Source of the DNA: Nocardia pseudobrasiliensis NBRC 108224
GTDB lineage: Bacteria > Actinomycetota > Actinomycetes > Mycobacteriales > Mycobacteriaceae
Assembly (NCBI RefSeq): GCF_001613105.1
Contig: NZ_BDBS01000002.1
Coordinates: 248,001-312,000 of the forward strand
DNA: 64,000 bases
Direction: 5' to 3'
The notes below the pieces were generated by a model. That model was given only the letters and a program-made list of their open reading frames with translations. It was not told where the DNA came from and did no database searches. Positions 8,244 through 16,556 of this stretch are shown piece by piece; the stretch's first letter is position 1, and each line of letters opens with the position of its first letter. The translations under genes were made by a program, and so were the position numbers.

Positions 8244-9158
8244 TTAGCCGACAATGCCGAGCAGAACTTCGCGCTGCTCGTGCACGGTGGCCTGAATGGC
8301 CTCGACCACCGTTGCCACCTCCGGACGCCGCAGCGTCTCCGCGCGGGCCGCCAGCCAGTAGGTCAGCCGCACGGATACCTTCTCGGGCAGTACGCGGACC
8401 AGATCGGTGTGGCGGTCGGCCATGAAACACGGCAGCATGCCCAGCCCGGCCGCGGCGCGGGTGGCCTCCACGTGGACGAAGACATTGGTGGAGGACACCG
8501 ATTCGCGCATCATCGGCGCGAAACTGGTGGCCAGATCCAGATCGTCGACCTGCAGCATCGATTCGATGAAGTACACCAGTGGATATCGGGACAGCTCCTC
8601 GATATCGCGCGGAATCCCGTGCTCGGCCAGGTAATCCCGGGAACCGTAGAGGCCCAGGCAGTAGTCCCCGAGCCGCATGGCCTGCGCGCGAAGCACTTTC
8701 GGCTCGCCGACCACGACCTCGAGATCGACGCTCGAGCGCTGGACCGAGGCGCGCCGGGTGGTGGCGACGATCTCGACCGCGATGCGGGGGTGGCGGCGCT
8801 GCACGCGCGCGGCGGCGGGCGCGGCGATATAGGCGCTGAATCCATCGGTGGCCGAAACGCGCACCACGCCTTCGAGAGTGCGCATCCCGTCGTCGCCGGC
8901 GCTCAGCGATCGCACGGCCGATTCCACCGCCTCGGCCGCCGCCAGCGCCTCGCGCCCGAGTTCGGTCAGCTCCCACGCGCCCGCGGCCCGGGTCAGCACC
9001 CGCCCGCCCAGCGCCTGTTCCAGCGCCGCGATGCGCCGGGAGATGGTGGTGTGGTTGATACCGAGTTCCTCGGCGGCCGAGACGAATCGACCGGAGCGGC
9101 CGACCGCGAGCAGGACGAGTAGATCGTCCGCGCTGGGTCGGCGGCTCGGTTCGGCCAT
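8244..9158 (-). CDS. LysR family regulator of the 3-hydroxybutyrate operon
   Basis: A 304-residue LysR-type regulator. The N-terminal winged helix is clear: LLVLLAVGRSGRFVSAAEELGINHTTISRRIAALEQALGG. A periplasmic-binding-protein-like effector domain follows from about residue 90 to 300. ATG at 9158 (MAEPSRRPSADD) gives the normal family length. It is divergent from the transporter-dehydrogenase-ligase-esterase operon starting at 9301, with a symmetrical box between, and is the natural regulator of that operon. The inducer is probably a hydroxy acid or its product (inference). Confidence 0.88.
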   Translation of the reverse strand: MAEPSRRPSADDLLVLLAVGRSGRFVSAAEELGINHTTISRRIAALEQALGGRVLTRAAGAWELTELGREALAAAEAVESAVRSLSAGDDGMRTLEGVVRVSATDGFSAYIAAPAAARVQRRHPRIAVEIVATTRRASVQRSSVDLEVVVGEPKVLRAQAMRLGDYCLGLYGSRDYLAEHGIPRDIEELSRYPLVYFIESMLQVDDLDLATSFAPMMRESVSSTNVFVHVEATRAAAGLGMLPCFMADRHTDLVRVLPEKVSVRLTYWLAARAETLRRPEVATVVEAIQATVHEQREVLLGIVG

Positions 9159-9240
9159 ATCTGCATTCTTGCAGACGGGCCCTGCGGATCTGGGCATTGC
9201 GGGCGGGCGAATCTGCACCAATACTCGTCGTGACCAATGA

Positions 9241-9260
9241 ATTGTGTTGGCCATCACAAT
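9241..9260. promoter_or_regulatory. LysR-type operator in the divergent promoter
   Basis: ATTGTG (9241-9246) and CACAAT (9255-9260) are perfect inverted arms around eight bases, matching the T-N11-A style of LysR sites. CAATGA is repeated directly on either side. A second inverted repeat, TCTGCA (9160-9165) and TGCAGA (9170-9175), abuts the LysR start codon and could be the autoregulatory site. No binding data; inferred from position and symmetry. Confidence 0.55.
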
Positions 9261-9300
9261 CAATGAGTGATGTGTCCGGGGTCATGAAGGAGCAGTTCTG

Positions 9301-10659
9301 ATGAGCGCGCGCAGTGCAGTACCACCCACCGGACTTCGACGCGTGGTGGCCGCGTCGATGGCCGGGACTGTCGTGGAGTGGTACGAATTCTTTCTCTACG
9401 GCACGGCGGCGACGCTGGTGTTCAGCAAGGTGTTCTTCGCCAAGGGCACCAGCGATCTCGACGCCATCCTCGCCGCCTTCATCACCTATGCCGTCGGATT
9501 CGCGGCGCGCCCGCTGGGCGGCGTGGTCTTCGGGCACTTCGGCGACAAGTACGGCCGCAAGCAGCTGTTGCAGTTGAGTCTGGTGCTGGTCGGCGCGTCG
9601 ACCTTCCTGATGGGTTGTCTGCCGACCTATCACCAGGTCGGCTACTGGGCGCCCACGCTGCTGGTGATCCTGCGATTCGTGCAGGGCTTCGCGGTCGGCG
9701 GCGAGTGGGGCGGCGCGGTGCTGCTGGTCGCCGAGCACAGCCCCAGTCGCGAGCGCGGATTCTGGGCAAGCTGGCCGCAGGCCGGGGTGCCGATGGGCAA
9801 TCTGCTGGCGACGGTCGTGCTGCTGGTACTGACCTCGACGCTGTCGGATGCCGCATTCCTCGGTTGGGGCTGGCGCGTGGCGTTCTGGCTCTCCGCGGTG
9901 GTCGTGCTGGTGGGGTACTACGTGCGCACCAAGGTGACCGACGCGCCGATCTTCGCCGCGGCGCAGCGCGAGGTCGAGCAGATCAAGGCGACCTCGTTCA
10001 GCGTGGTCGAGGTGCTGAAGCGTTATCCCCGTGGGGTTTTCACCGCCATGGGCCTGCGCTTCGCCGAGAACATCATGTACTACCTGGTGGTCACGTTCTC
10101 GATTACGTACCTGAAGGTGCACGTCAAGGTCGACACCAAAACGATCCTGTGGTGGCTGCTGATCGCGCACGCCGTACATTTCGTGGTGATTCCGCTGGTC
10201 GGGCGGCTCAGCGATCGCATAGGGCGGCGTCCGGTCTATCTGATCGGCACGGTCGCGACGGCGACGTGGGGCTTCTTCGCCTTCCCGCTGATGGACAGCA
10301 AGCACAGTGCGCTGATCCTGGGCGCGGTGATCATCGGCCTGGTGTTCCACGCCTTCATGTACGCGCCGCAGCCCGCGATCATGGCCGAGATGTTCCCGAC
10401 CCGGATGCGCTATTCCGGTGTGTCCCTGGGCTATCAGGTGACCTCGATCGTGGCCGGATCGCTGGCGCCCATCATCGCGGTGCGGCTGCTCGAGCAGTTC
10501 GGCTCGTCGGTGCCCATCGCGGTGTATCTGGCCGCGGCCGCGGCGATCACTCTGGTCGCCGTCGCGTTCGCACGCGAAACCCACGGTCTGGACCTGGAAA
10601 CCGTTGATCGCGCCGATTCGGGCGCGCGCGTGGAGAAGTTGGAGGTGAATGCGCAGTGA
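9301..10659 (+). CDS. MFS metabolite:H+ symporter (MHS family)
   Basis: A 452-residue, twelve-helix transporter of the metabolite:proton symporter branch of the MFS. The signature start TVVEWYEFFLYG and the loop GHFGDKYGRKQLL between helices 2 and 3 are diagnostic, as is RFVQGFAVGGEWGGAVLL. Members import carboxylates, shikimate, proline/betaine and similar solutes. An AAGGAG site precedes the ATG. It is the first gene of an operon and overlaps the next gene by four bases (GTGA). With a 3-hydroxybutyrate dehydrogenase and acetoacetyl-CoA synthetase downstream, the likely cargo is 3-hydroxybutyrate or acetoacetate (inference). Confidence 0.9.
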   Translation: MSARSAVPPTGLRRVVAASMAGTVVEWYEFFLYGTAATLVFSKVFFAKGTSDLDAILAAFITYAVGFAARPLGGVVFGHFGDKYGRKQLLQLSLVLVGASTFLMGCLPTYHQVGYWAPTLLVILRFVQGFAVGGEWGGAVLLVAEHSPSRERGFWASWPQAGVPMGNLLATVVLLVLTSTLSDAAFLGWGWRVAFWLSAVVVLVGYYVRTKVTDAPIFAAAQREVEQIKATSFSVVEVLKRYPRGVFTAMGLRFAENIMYYLVVTFSITYLKVHVKVDTKTILWWLLIAHAVHFVVIPLVGRLSDRIGRRPVYLIGTVATATWGFFAFPLMDSKHSALILGAVIIGLVFHAFMYAPQPAIMAEMFPTRMRYSGVSLGYQVTSIVAGSLAPIIAVRLLEQFGSSVPIAVYLAAAAAITLVAVAFARETHGLDLETVDRADSGARVEKLEVNAQ

Positions 10660-11402
10660 GCGATCTGACCGGACGCTCGGCGCTGGTGACCGGCGGCGCG
10701 AGCGGGATCGGCGCGGCGTGCGTGCGGGAGCTGGCCGCCCGGGGCGCGACGGTGACCGTGGCCGATGTCGACGGTGTCGCGGCCAAGGCGCTGGCCGAGG
10801 AGGTCGCCGGGGAGGCATGGGTGGTGGATCTGCTCGACGTCGCCGCGCTCGAGCGGTTGCGGCTCGAGGTGGATGTGCTGGTCAACAATGCTGGGATACA
10901 GCACATCTCGTCGATCGAGGAGTTCGAGCCGGTGCGGTTCCGGACCATGCTCGCGCTGATGGTGGAGGCCCCGTTCCTGCTGGTGCGCGCGGCGCTGCCG
11001 CATATGTACGACCGCGGATTCGGGCGGATCGTGAACATCTCCTCGGTGCACGGACTGCGGGCCTCGCGGTACAAGGCCGCCTATGTCACCGCCAAGCACG
11101 CACTCGAGGGCCTGTCGAAGGTGACCGCGCTGGAGGGCGCCCCGCACGGGGTCACCAGCAACTGCGTCAACCCCGGCTATGTGCGAACTCCACTGGTGGA
11201 CAAGCAGATCGCCGATCAGGCCCAGGCGCACGGCATCGCCGAACAGGAGGTGGTGGAGAAGGTGCTGCTGACCGAGAGCGCGGTGAAACGGCTCATCGAG
11301 CCGCGCGAGGTCGCGTCGCTGGTGGGCTGGCTGGCGGGCGAATCCGCGGGCATGGTGACAGGTTCGTCCTATGTGATGGACGGCGGCTGGTCGGCGCGAT
11401 GA
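10656..11402 (+). CDS. 3-hydroxybutyrate dehydrogenase (SDR)
   Basis: A 248-residue short-chain dehydrogenase predicted to oxidise (R)-3-hydroxybutyrate to acetoacetate with NAD+. Seen: cofactor motif TGGASGIG, VNNAGIQH, the catalytic serine in NISSVHGLRAS and the YVTAK tyrosine-lysine pair. The sequence follows D-beta-hydroxybutyrate dehydrogenases closely, including NAGIQHISSIEEF, HGLRASRYKAAY and NCVNPGYVRTPLVDKQI. The GTG start overlaps the transporter stop by four bases, and the stop overlaps the acetoacetyl-CoA synthetase ATG by four bases, so the three are one translationally coupled unit. Confidence 0.92.
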   Translation: MSDLTGRSALVTGGASGIGAACVRELAARGATVTVADVDGVAAKALAEEVAGEAWVVDLLDVAALERLRLEVDVLVNNAGIQHISSIEEFEPVRFRTMLALMVEAPFLLVRAALPHMYDRGFGRIVNISSVHGLRASRYKAAYVTAKHALEGLSKVTALEGAPHGVTSNCVNPGYVRTPLVDKQIADQAQAHGIAEQEVVEKVLLTESAVKRLIEPREVASLVGWLAGESAGMVTGSSYVMDGGWSAR

Positions 11403-13339
11403 GGGGTTGCCGAGAACCGCAGTGGGAACCCACGATCGAGCAGGTCGAGCGCGCCCGCGTGACCGACTTCGCGAGGTTCGCGGCCGCGCGCACGGGTCGT
11501 GGGTTCCCCGACTATCACGCGTTGTGGCAGTGGTCGGTAGAGGATGTGGCCGGGTTCTGGGCCGTGCTGTGGGAGTACTTCGATTTCGGCCCGACGCCGC
11601 AACGGGTGCTGACGAGTACGGATATGCCGGGGGCGCGGTGGTTTCCGGATGCGCGGCTCAACTACGTGGACCGGGTGCGGCGCAATGCGCGCACCGACCG
11701 CCCGGCCGTGCGGTATGTGAGTGAGGACGGCGGGCTCACCGACCTGTCGTGGGCCGAATTGCTCGACCGCACCGCGGCTTTCGCCCGCACCCTGCTCGAA
11801 TTGGGTGTGCGGCCCGGTGATCGGGTGGCCGGGTATCTGCCCGATATTCCGGAGGCCGTGATCGCATTCCTGGCGACCGCGAGCCTGGGTGCGGTGTGGA
11901 GCGCCTGCGGACAGGACTATTCGGCAAAGGCGGCGCTGGATCGGCTCGGGCAGCTCGAGCCGGTGGTGCTGGTGACCGCGGACGGTTATCGCTACGGCGG
12001 TCGCATCCACGACAAACGCGGTGAGATCGAGGCCATTCGCGCGGGTCTGCCCGGACTGCTGGGCACGGTCGTGGTGTCGCGGGTGGGTGATCCGATGCCC
12101 GGCGCGCTCGACTGGGCGCTCGCCAGTGCCGATGGCGGTGAATTGCGCTGTGAACCGGTAGATTTCGATCATCCGCTGTGGGTGCTGTTCTCCTCCGGGA
12201 CCACCGGACCGCCGAAGGGTATCGTGCACGGCCACGGGGGAGTGCTGCTCGAACATATGAAAGCCGTTGCGCTGCAGTTTGATATCGGTCCGTCGGATAC
12301 ATTCTTCTGGTACACCAGTCCGAGCTGGATGATGTGGAACTTCCAGGTCGCGGGGTTGCTGGTCGGGGCGACCATCGTCTGCTACGACGGCAGCCCTGGC
12401 CGTCCGCGCGCGGATGCGCTGTGGGAGTTGGCCGCTCGGACCGAGACCACCGTGCTGGGCACCAGCCCGGGTTATGTGCTGGGGTGTATCAAGGCGGGTT
12501 CGGTGCCGCGCAAGGAGTTCGATCTGGCGCGGCTGCGGTCGGTGGGGGTCACCGGATCGGCGCTGCCCGCGCCGTCGTCGATCTGGCTGGGCGAGAATAT
12601 CGGTGACCATGTGCAGGTGGCCTCGATCAGCGGTGGTACCGATGTGGTGTCGGCGTTCCTCGGCGGATCACCGATCGTGCCGGTGTGGCCGGGGGAGCTT
12701 TCGGTTCCCTATCTCGGCGCGGCGGTCGAGGCGTTCGACGGCTCCGGTGCGGCGGTGCGGGACGAGGTCGGCGAGCTGGTGCTCACCCGGCCGATGCCGT
12801 CAATGCCGGTGCGGTTCTGGAACGATCCGGACGGATCTCGTTACCGCGCTGCGTATTTCGACACCTTTCCCGGGGTGTGGCGGCACGGCGACTGGATCAC
12901 CGTCACCGAGCGCGGCAGCATCGTCGTACACGGGCGCTCCGATTCCACCCTGAACCGGCACGGCATCCGGATGGGTTCGGCGGATATCTATCAGGCCGTG
13001 GAACAGCTGCCGGAGATCGCCGAGGCACTTGTGCTCGGCATCGAACGGCCCGACGGTGACTACTGGATGCCGCTGTTCGTGGTGCTGGCCGACGGTTTCG
13101 AATTCGGCGAGGTGATCCGGGATCGGATCGCTCGGGTCATTCGGGAACAGATCTCCCCGCGCCACGTCCCCGACGAGATCATCTCCGCGCCCGGTATCCC
13201 GCACACGCGCACCGGTAAGCGGTTGGAGGTGCCGATCAAACGGGTGCTGCAGGGCGCGGATCCGGCGAGTGTGGTGGAGCGCAGCGCGGTCGACGATCCC
13301 GAACTGCTCGACTGGTACGCCGCGCGGCGACCCGCATAA
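11399..13339 (+). CDS. Acetoacetyl-CoA synthetase
   Basis: A 646-residue ANL-superfamily ligase that activates acetoacetate to acetoacetyl-CoA with ATP. The size and N-terminus (WSVEDVAGFWAVLWEYFDF, then GARWFPDARLNYVDRV) are those of acetoacetyl-CoA synthetases rather than acetyl-CoA synthetases. AMP-binding motif LFSSGTTGPPKGIVHGHGG lies near residue 264, and the catalytic C-terminal lysine is in HTRTGKRLEVPIKRV. The ATG at 11399 lies in an ATGA overlap with the dehydrogenase stop. It directly uses the dehydrogenase product, feeding acetoacetyl-CoA to thiolase. Confidence 0.93.
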   Translation: MRGCREPQWEPTIEQVERARVTDFARFAAARTGRGFPDYHALWQWSVEDVAGFWAVLWEYFDFGPTPQRVLTSTDMPGARWFPDARLNYVDRVRRNARTDRPAVRYVSEDGGLTDLSWAELLDRTAAFARTLLELGVRPGDRVAGYLPDIPEAVIAFLATASLGAVWSACGQDYSAKAALDRLGQLEPVVLVTADGYRYGGRIHDKRGEIEAIRAGLPGLLGTVVVSRVGDPMPGALDWALASADGGELRCEPVDFDHPLWVLFSSGTTGPPKGIVHGHGGVLLEHMKAVALQFDIGPSDTFFWYTSPSWMMWNFQVAGLLVGATIVCYDGSPGRPRADALWELAARTETTVLGTSPGYVLGCIKAGSVPRKEFDLARLRSVGVTGSALPAPSSIWLGENIGDHVQVASISGGTDVVSAFLGGSPIVPVWPGELSVPYLGAAVEAFDGSGAAVRDEVGELVLTRPMPSMPVRFWNDPDGSRYRAAYFDTFPGVWRHGDWITVTERGSIVVHGRSDSTLNRHGIRMGSADIYQAVEQLPEIAEALVLGIERPDGDYWMPLFVVLADGFEFGEVIRDRIARVIREQISPRHVPDEIISAPGIPHTRTGKRLEVPIKRVLQGADPASVVERSAVDDPELLDWYAARRPA

Positions 13340-13364
13340 TCGAGGGGACTGTGGAGGAGTGAGT

Positions 13365-14840
13365 ATGGCACCGATCGTGTCCGTCACCGGCGGCGATATT
13401 CGTGGTTTCATCCGGGACGGAGTGAGCGTCTTCCTGGGCATTCCGTACGCGGCCGCGCCGGTCGGCCCGGCCCGGTGGGAGCTGCCGCGACCGGTTGCGA
13501 AGTGGGAGGGCGTGCGGTCGGCCACCGAATTCGGCGCCACCTGCGTGCAGGCGCCCTATCCGCCGCCGATCCACGCGCTGCTGGGCAGTGACGGCATACC
13601 CGGTGACGAGTATCTGAATGTCAATGTGTGGACCCCGGATCCGGGCGGTTCCGGACTGCCGGTGCTGGTCTGGATCCACGGCGGCGCGTTCACGCGCGGT
13701 TCCAATGCGCGCCAGATCTACGACGGCGGGGCGTTCGCCCGCGACGGGATCGTGGTGGTGTCGATCAACTATCGGCTCGGGGCCTCGGGTTTCGCCGCGG
13801 TGCCCGGTGCGCCGCTCAATCGCGGTCTGCACGATCAGATCTTCGCGCTGCGATGGGTTCGGGACAATGTCGCGGCCTTCGGCGGCGATCCGGATCAGGT
13901 CACGATCTTCGGTGAGTCCGCGGGCGGGATGAGCGTGGTGAATCTGCTGGCAGCCCCCGCCGCGCGCGGGCTGTTCCGGCGCGCGATCGTGCAGAGCGGC
14001 AACGGATCCGGTGTCTGCGAGGCCCAGGACGCGGTCCGGCTCGGCGAGGTGCTGGCCGACCGGCTCGGCATCGAGGCCAGCGCCGAGGCCTTCGGCCGGG
14101 TGAGCGCGCGACAACTGCTGGAGGCGCAGAACACGATCGGCCTCGAGCTCATGATCAATCCGGATCCGGCCCGCTGGGGCGCCTCCGTGCTCGCGGGCGG
14201 TCTGGGCCTGCTGAGCTTCTTCCCGGTGATCGACGGCGAGCTGCTCCCGGCGCGGCCGATCGATGTGGTTGCCGCCCAATCGAATCGGGTCCCGCTGCTG
14301 GCCGGGTGGACCGCCGAGGAATTCCGCTTCTTCACCTTCCCCACGGGTATCGCCGCCGGAATCACCGACGACACGCTGTCGGTCCTGCTGCCCCGCTACG
14401 GTCTCGACCCCGCGATCGCCGATATCTACCGGGCCGAGCGTCCCGGCGCCGGCGCGGCGGATCTGTACGCGGCCATCCTCACCGACGCGATATTCCGCGA
14501 CGACGTCACCCGCCTGGCCGAAACTCCCGGCGCCACCCACCTCTACGAATTCGCCTGGCCCTCGGCCCTTCCCGACCTGGGCGCCTGCCACGTCATCGAG
14601 GTCCCGTTCGTCTTCGATCAACTGGCCGCCGCGCACAACCTGACCGGCCCGAATCCGCCCCAGGCCCTGGCCGACGAAACCCACGCGGCCTGGGTGCGTT
14701 TCGCGACCCACGGCGACCCGGGCTGGGCGGCGGCCACCTCCGAATCCCTTGTGGTGCATCGCTTCGACTTCCCGGAGTCGACCGATGCGATAGACCCCCG
14801 GGGTGAGGAACTGCGAGCGCTGCGCAAGGCCCACACGTAG
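13365..14840 (+). CDS. Type B carboxylesterase
   Basis: A 491-residue carboxylesterase/para-nitrobenzyl-esterase-type hydrolase. Seen: FLGIPYAAAPVGPARWELP at the N-terminus, EYLNVNVWTP, the oxyanion loop WIHGGAFTRGS and the nucleophile elbow FGESAGGMSVVNLLAAP. No signal peptide is visible, so it acts in the cytoplasm. The ATG at 13365 follows GGAGGAG. It lies 25 bases after acetoacetyl-CoA synthetase and is the last gene of the operon, where it could free 3-hydroxybutyrate from imported esters or oligomers. That role is inference from context; the family itself is promiscuous. Confidence 0.9.
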   Translation: MAPIVSVTGGDIRGFIRDGVSVFLGIPYAAAPVGPARWELPRPVAKWEGVRSATEFGATCVQAPYPPPIHALLGSDGIPGDEYLNVNVWTPDPGGSGLPVLVWIHGGAFTRGSNARQIYDGGAFARDGIVVVSINYRLGASGFAAVPGAPLNRGLHDQIFALRWVRDNVAAFGGDPDQVTIFGESAGGMSVVNLLAAPAARGLFRRAIVQSGNGSGVCEAQDAVRLGEVLADRLGIEASAEAFGRVSARQLLEAQNTIGLELMINPDPARWGASVLAGGLGLLSFFPVIDGELLPARPIDVVAAQSNRVPLLAGWTAEEFRFFTFPTGIAAGITDDTLSVLLPRYGLDPAIADIYRAERPGAGAADLYAAILTDAIFRDDVTRLAETPGATHLYEFAWPSALPDLGACHVIEVPFVFDQLAAAHNLTGPNPPQALADETHAAWVRFATHGDPGWAAATSESLVVHRFDFPESTDAIDPRGEELRALRKAHT

Positions 14841-14848
14841 GCGGCGGC

Positions 14849-15880
14849 TCACTCGCCCGGAACCAGGACGACCTTTCCGATGACGGTGCCGGATTCGGCC
14901 AGTTCCATGGCTCGGGCGGCGTCGGTCAGCGGGATGCGGGCGGCGACCTGGGCGCGCAGGTCGCCGGATGCGGCGAGGCCGAAGACCGCGCTCAGATCCT
15001 CGATGATCCGCTTCTGGAAGCGCTGGGCGTTGCGCTTACCCGCCCAGATGTTGTAGAAGTGCGCACCGCGCTTGTTGGGCAGCGCGTTCCACAGCAGCAG
15101 GCGGGCGAACAGGCGCAGCACCGGCAGGCGGGAATTGCCCTCGTCGTTCTTGGTGGCGGCGGTGCCGTAGGACACCAGGGTGCCGTGCGGGGCCAGCAGG
15201 CGGAACGAATCCACGATGCCGGGTCCGCCGACGTGATCGAAGACCGCGTCCACGCCGCCCGGCGCGAGCGCGCGCACCTGCGCGGGCACATCGCCGCGGT
15301 AGTCCACCCAGGTGGCCCCCAGGGCCGCGACGGCCTCGGCATTGCGGGCCGAAGCGGTGCCGATCACCCGGATCCCGGCCGCGCGAGCCAGCTGCACCAG
15401 CGTGGAGCCGACCCCGCCGTTGGCGCCGTGCACCAGAATCGTCTGTCCCGCTCGCACATTCGCTGTCCGGTGCAGCATCTGCCAGGCGGTGATGCCGTTG
15501 ACGACGAAGGTCTCGGCCTCGGCGGCATCCAATCCGCCGGGCACCCGGACCAATTCGTCGGCGTCGAGCACCACGTGACTGCTCCAGCCGCCGGTCTTGG
15601 TGAGCGCGGCGACCCGGCGTCCGATCAGGTTCCGGTCGATATCCGCGCCGACGGCGGTCACGGTCCCGACGAGGTCGTATCCCGGTACGAACGGGTAGGC
15701 GGGCTGGTCGTAATACTTCCCGCGCCGCATCTGCTGTTCGGCGAAGGAGATCCCCGAGGCCTCGACGCGAATCAGCACCTGTCCGGCCCCGGGCGCGGGC
15801 AGCACCCGCTCGGCGACCCGCAGTCCGCTCGGCTCGACCTTGCCCGGCAGGACGATTTCGGTGGCGATGGTGGTGGTCAT
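14849..15880 (-). CDS. Zinc-free MDR oxidoreductase (quinone reductase-like)
   Basis: A 343-residue medium-chain dehydrogenase/reductase of the NADPH:quinone oxidoreductase class. Seen: the N-terminal GroES-like domain with VEASGISFAEQQMRRGKYY, GYDLVGTVTAVGADI, and the nucleotide-binding domain with VHGANGGVGSTLVQLARAAG. No structural or catalytic zinc ligands are present. It lies 75 bases downstream of a co-directional TetR gene, and a symmetrical box sits just before its start, so it is probably derepressed by an electrophile or other ligand of that TetR. The substrate is unknown. Confidence 0.87.
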   Translation of the reverse strand: MTTTIATEIVLPGKVEPSGLRVAERVLPAPGAGQVLIRVEASGISFAEQQMRRGKYYDQPAYPFVPGYDLVGTVTAVGADIDRNLIGRRVAALTKTGGWSSHVVLDADELVRVPGGLDAAEAETFVVNGITAWQMLHRTANVRAGQTILVHGANGGVGSTLVQLARAAGIRVIGTASARNAEAVAALGATWVDYRGDVPAQVRALAPGGVDAVFDHVGGPGIVDSFRLLAPHGTLVSYGTAATKNDEGNSRLPVLRLFARLLLWNALPNKRGAHFYNIWAGKRNAQRFQKRIIEDLSAVFGLAASGDLRAQVAARIPLTDAARAMELAESGTVIGKVVLVPGE

Positions 15881-15891
15881 GATGTTCTCCT

Positions 15892-15913
15892 AGTGTGTGA
15901 CTAGTCAATCACT
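15892..15913. promoter_or_regulatory. Palindromic operator before the quinone reductase gene
   Basis: A perfect ten-base palindrome TGACTAGTCA (15898-15907) is flanked at equal distance by AGTG (15892-15895) and CACT (15910-15913). It begins twelve bases upstream of the reductase start. It shares the outer AGTG/CACT arms with the box before the TetR gene at 16526-16545, which suggests the same repressor binds both. Confidence 0.55.
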
Positions 15914-15955
15914 CGATGGGTAAAATGAAATGCCCCGGTGGGGCATGGGTTTTCG

Positions 15956-16525
15956 TCAGGGAGCCTTGGGGTGGCGAATGCCCGCGGTCAGGATCGCCGC
16001 CCACGCGCTGTCGTTTCCGTCCAACCCCAGGGTCGTGATCAGATGGCAGAGCTGACCGAAGGCGATGAAGTGCTGCACACGCTGATCGGCCGCGCCCGAG
16101 CGACTCTTGGCGAACTCGGTCACCCGGGCCAGTCCGCGGCGCACGGCCTCGGCGATCTCCGGAATATCCGCCGCGGACTGCGCGTGCACCTGCAGCATCA
16201 ACAAACTCTTGTCCGCGATGAGTTCGGCATAGGCCCCACCCATCTCGTGCAGAATCTCCTCGGCATCGCGCCCGGCGGCCCGGGCCGCACCCTTGGCCAG
16301 CGCCTGCTCGATCAACTCGAAGCAGCGCTCGAGCGCCGCCACGAACAGGGCCACCTTGCCGGGGAACAACTTGAACACATAGGCGGGTGAGATATCCGCC
16401 TTGGCGGCCACATTGTTGATCGGCGTCCCGTGGTACCCGGTCCGGGCGAATTCGACGATCGCGGCATCCACCACGGCCTCGCGCCGGGCGTCGGATGTCG
16501 AGAGCGTCGCACCTCGTTTGGCCAT
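15956..16525 (-). CDS. TetR family regulator
   Basis: A 189-residue TetR-type repressor. HTH: EFARTGYHGTPINNVAAKADISPAYVFKLFPGKVALFVAAL, with the F-x-L-F ending in place of the usual Y-x-H-F. The C-terminal domain resembles those of regulators of quinone reductase or other MDR genes. Its ATG at 16525 abuts an inverted repeat, and the downstream MDR gene carries a related box, so autoregulation plus control of the reductase is likely. Confidence 0.85.
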   Translation of the reverse strand: MAKRGATLSTSDARREAVVDAAIVEFARTGYHGTPINNVAAKADISPAYVFKLFPGKVALFVAALERCFELIEQALAKGAARAAGRDAEEILHEMGGAYAELIADKSLLMLQVHAQSAADIPEIAEAVRRGLARVTEFAKSRSGAADQRVQHFIAFGQLCHLITTLGLDGNDSAWAAILTAGIRHPKAP

Positions 16526-16545
16526 GTGAGTGACTGTACACTCAC
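16526..16545. promoter_or_regulatory. Inverted repeat abutting the TetR start codon
   Basis: GTGAGTG (16526-16532) and CACTCAC (16539-16545) are perfect seven-base arms separated by six bases, starting immediately upstream of the TetR ATG. Such placement would block both transcription and translation initiation. It is related to the palindrome at 15892-15913. Confidence 0.6.
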
Positions 16546-16556
16546 TCTCGGCATCC

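Noticed and set aside
8182..10818. An 878-codon minus-strand frame over the LysR and transporter genes
   Set aside because: Arg/Pro/His-rich low-complexity translation opposite two clear genes; a typical high-GC antisense artefact.
10649..13339. A single 896-codon frame spanning the dehydrogenase and acetoacetyl-CoA synthetase genes
   Set aside because: Its first 750 bases are an out-of-frame shadow of the SDR gene; only the part from ATG 11399 has family sequence.
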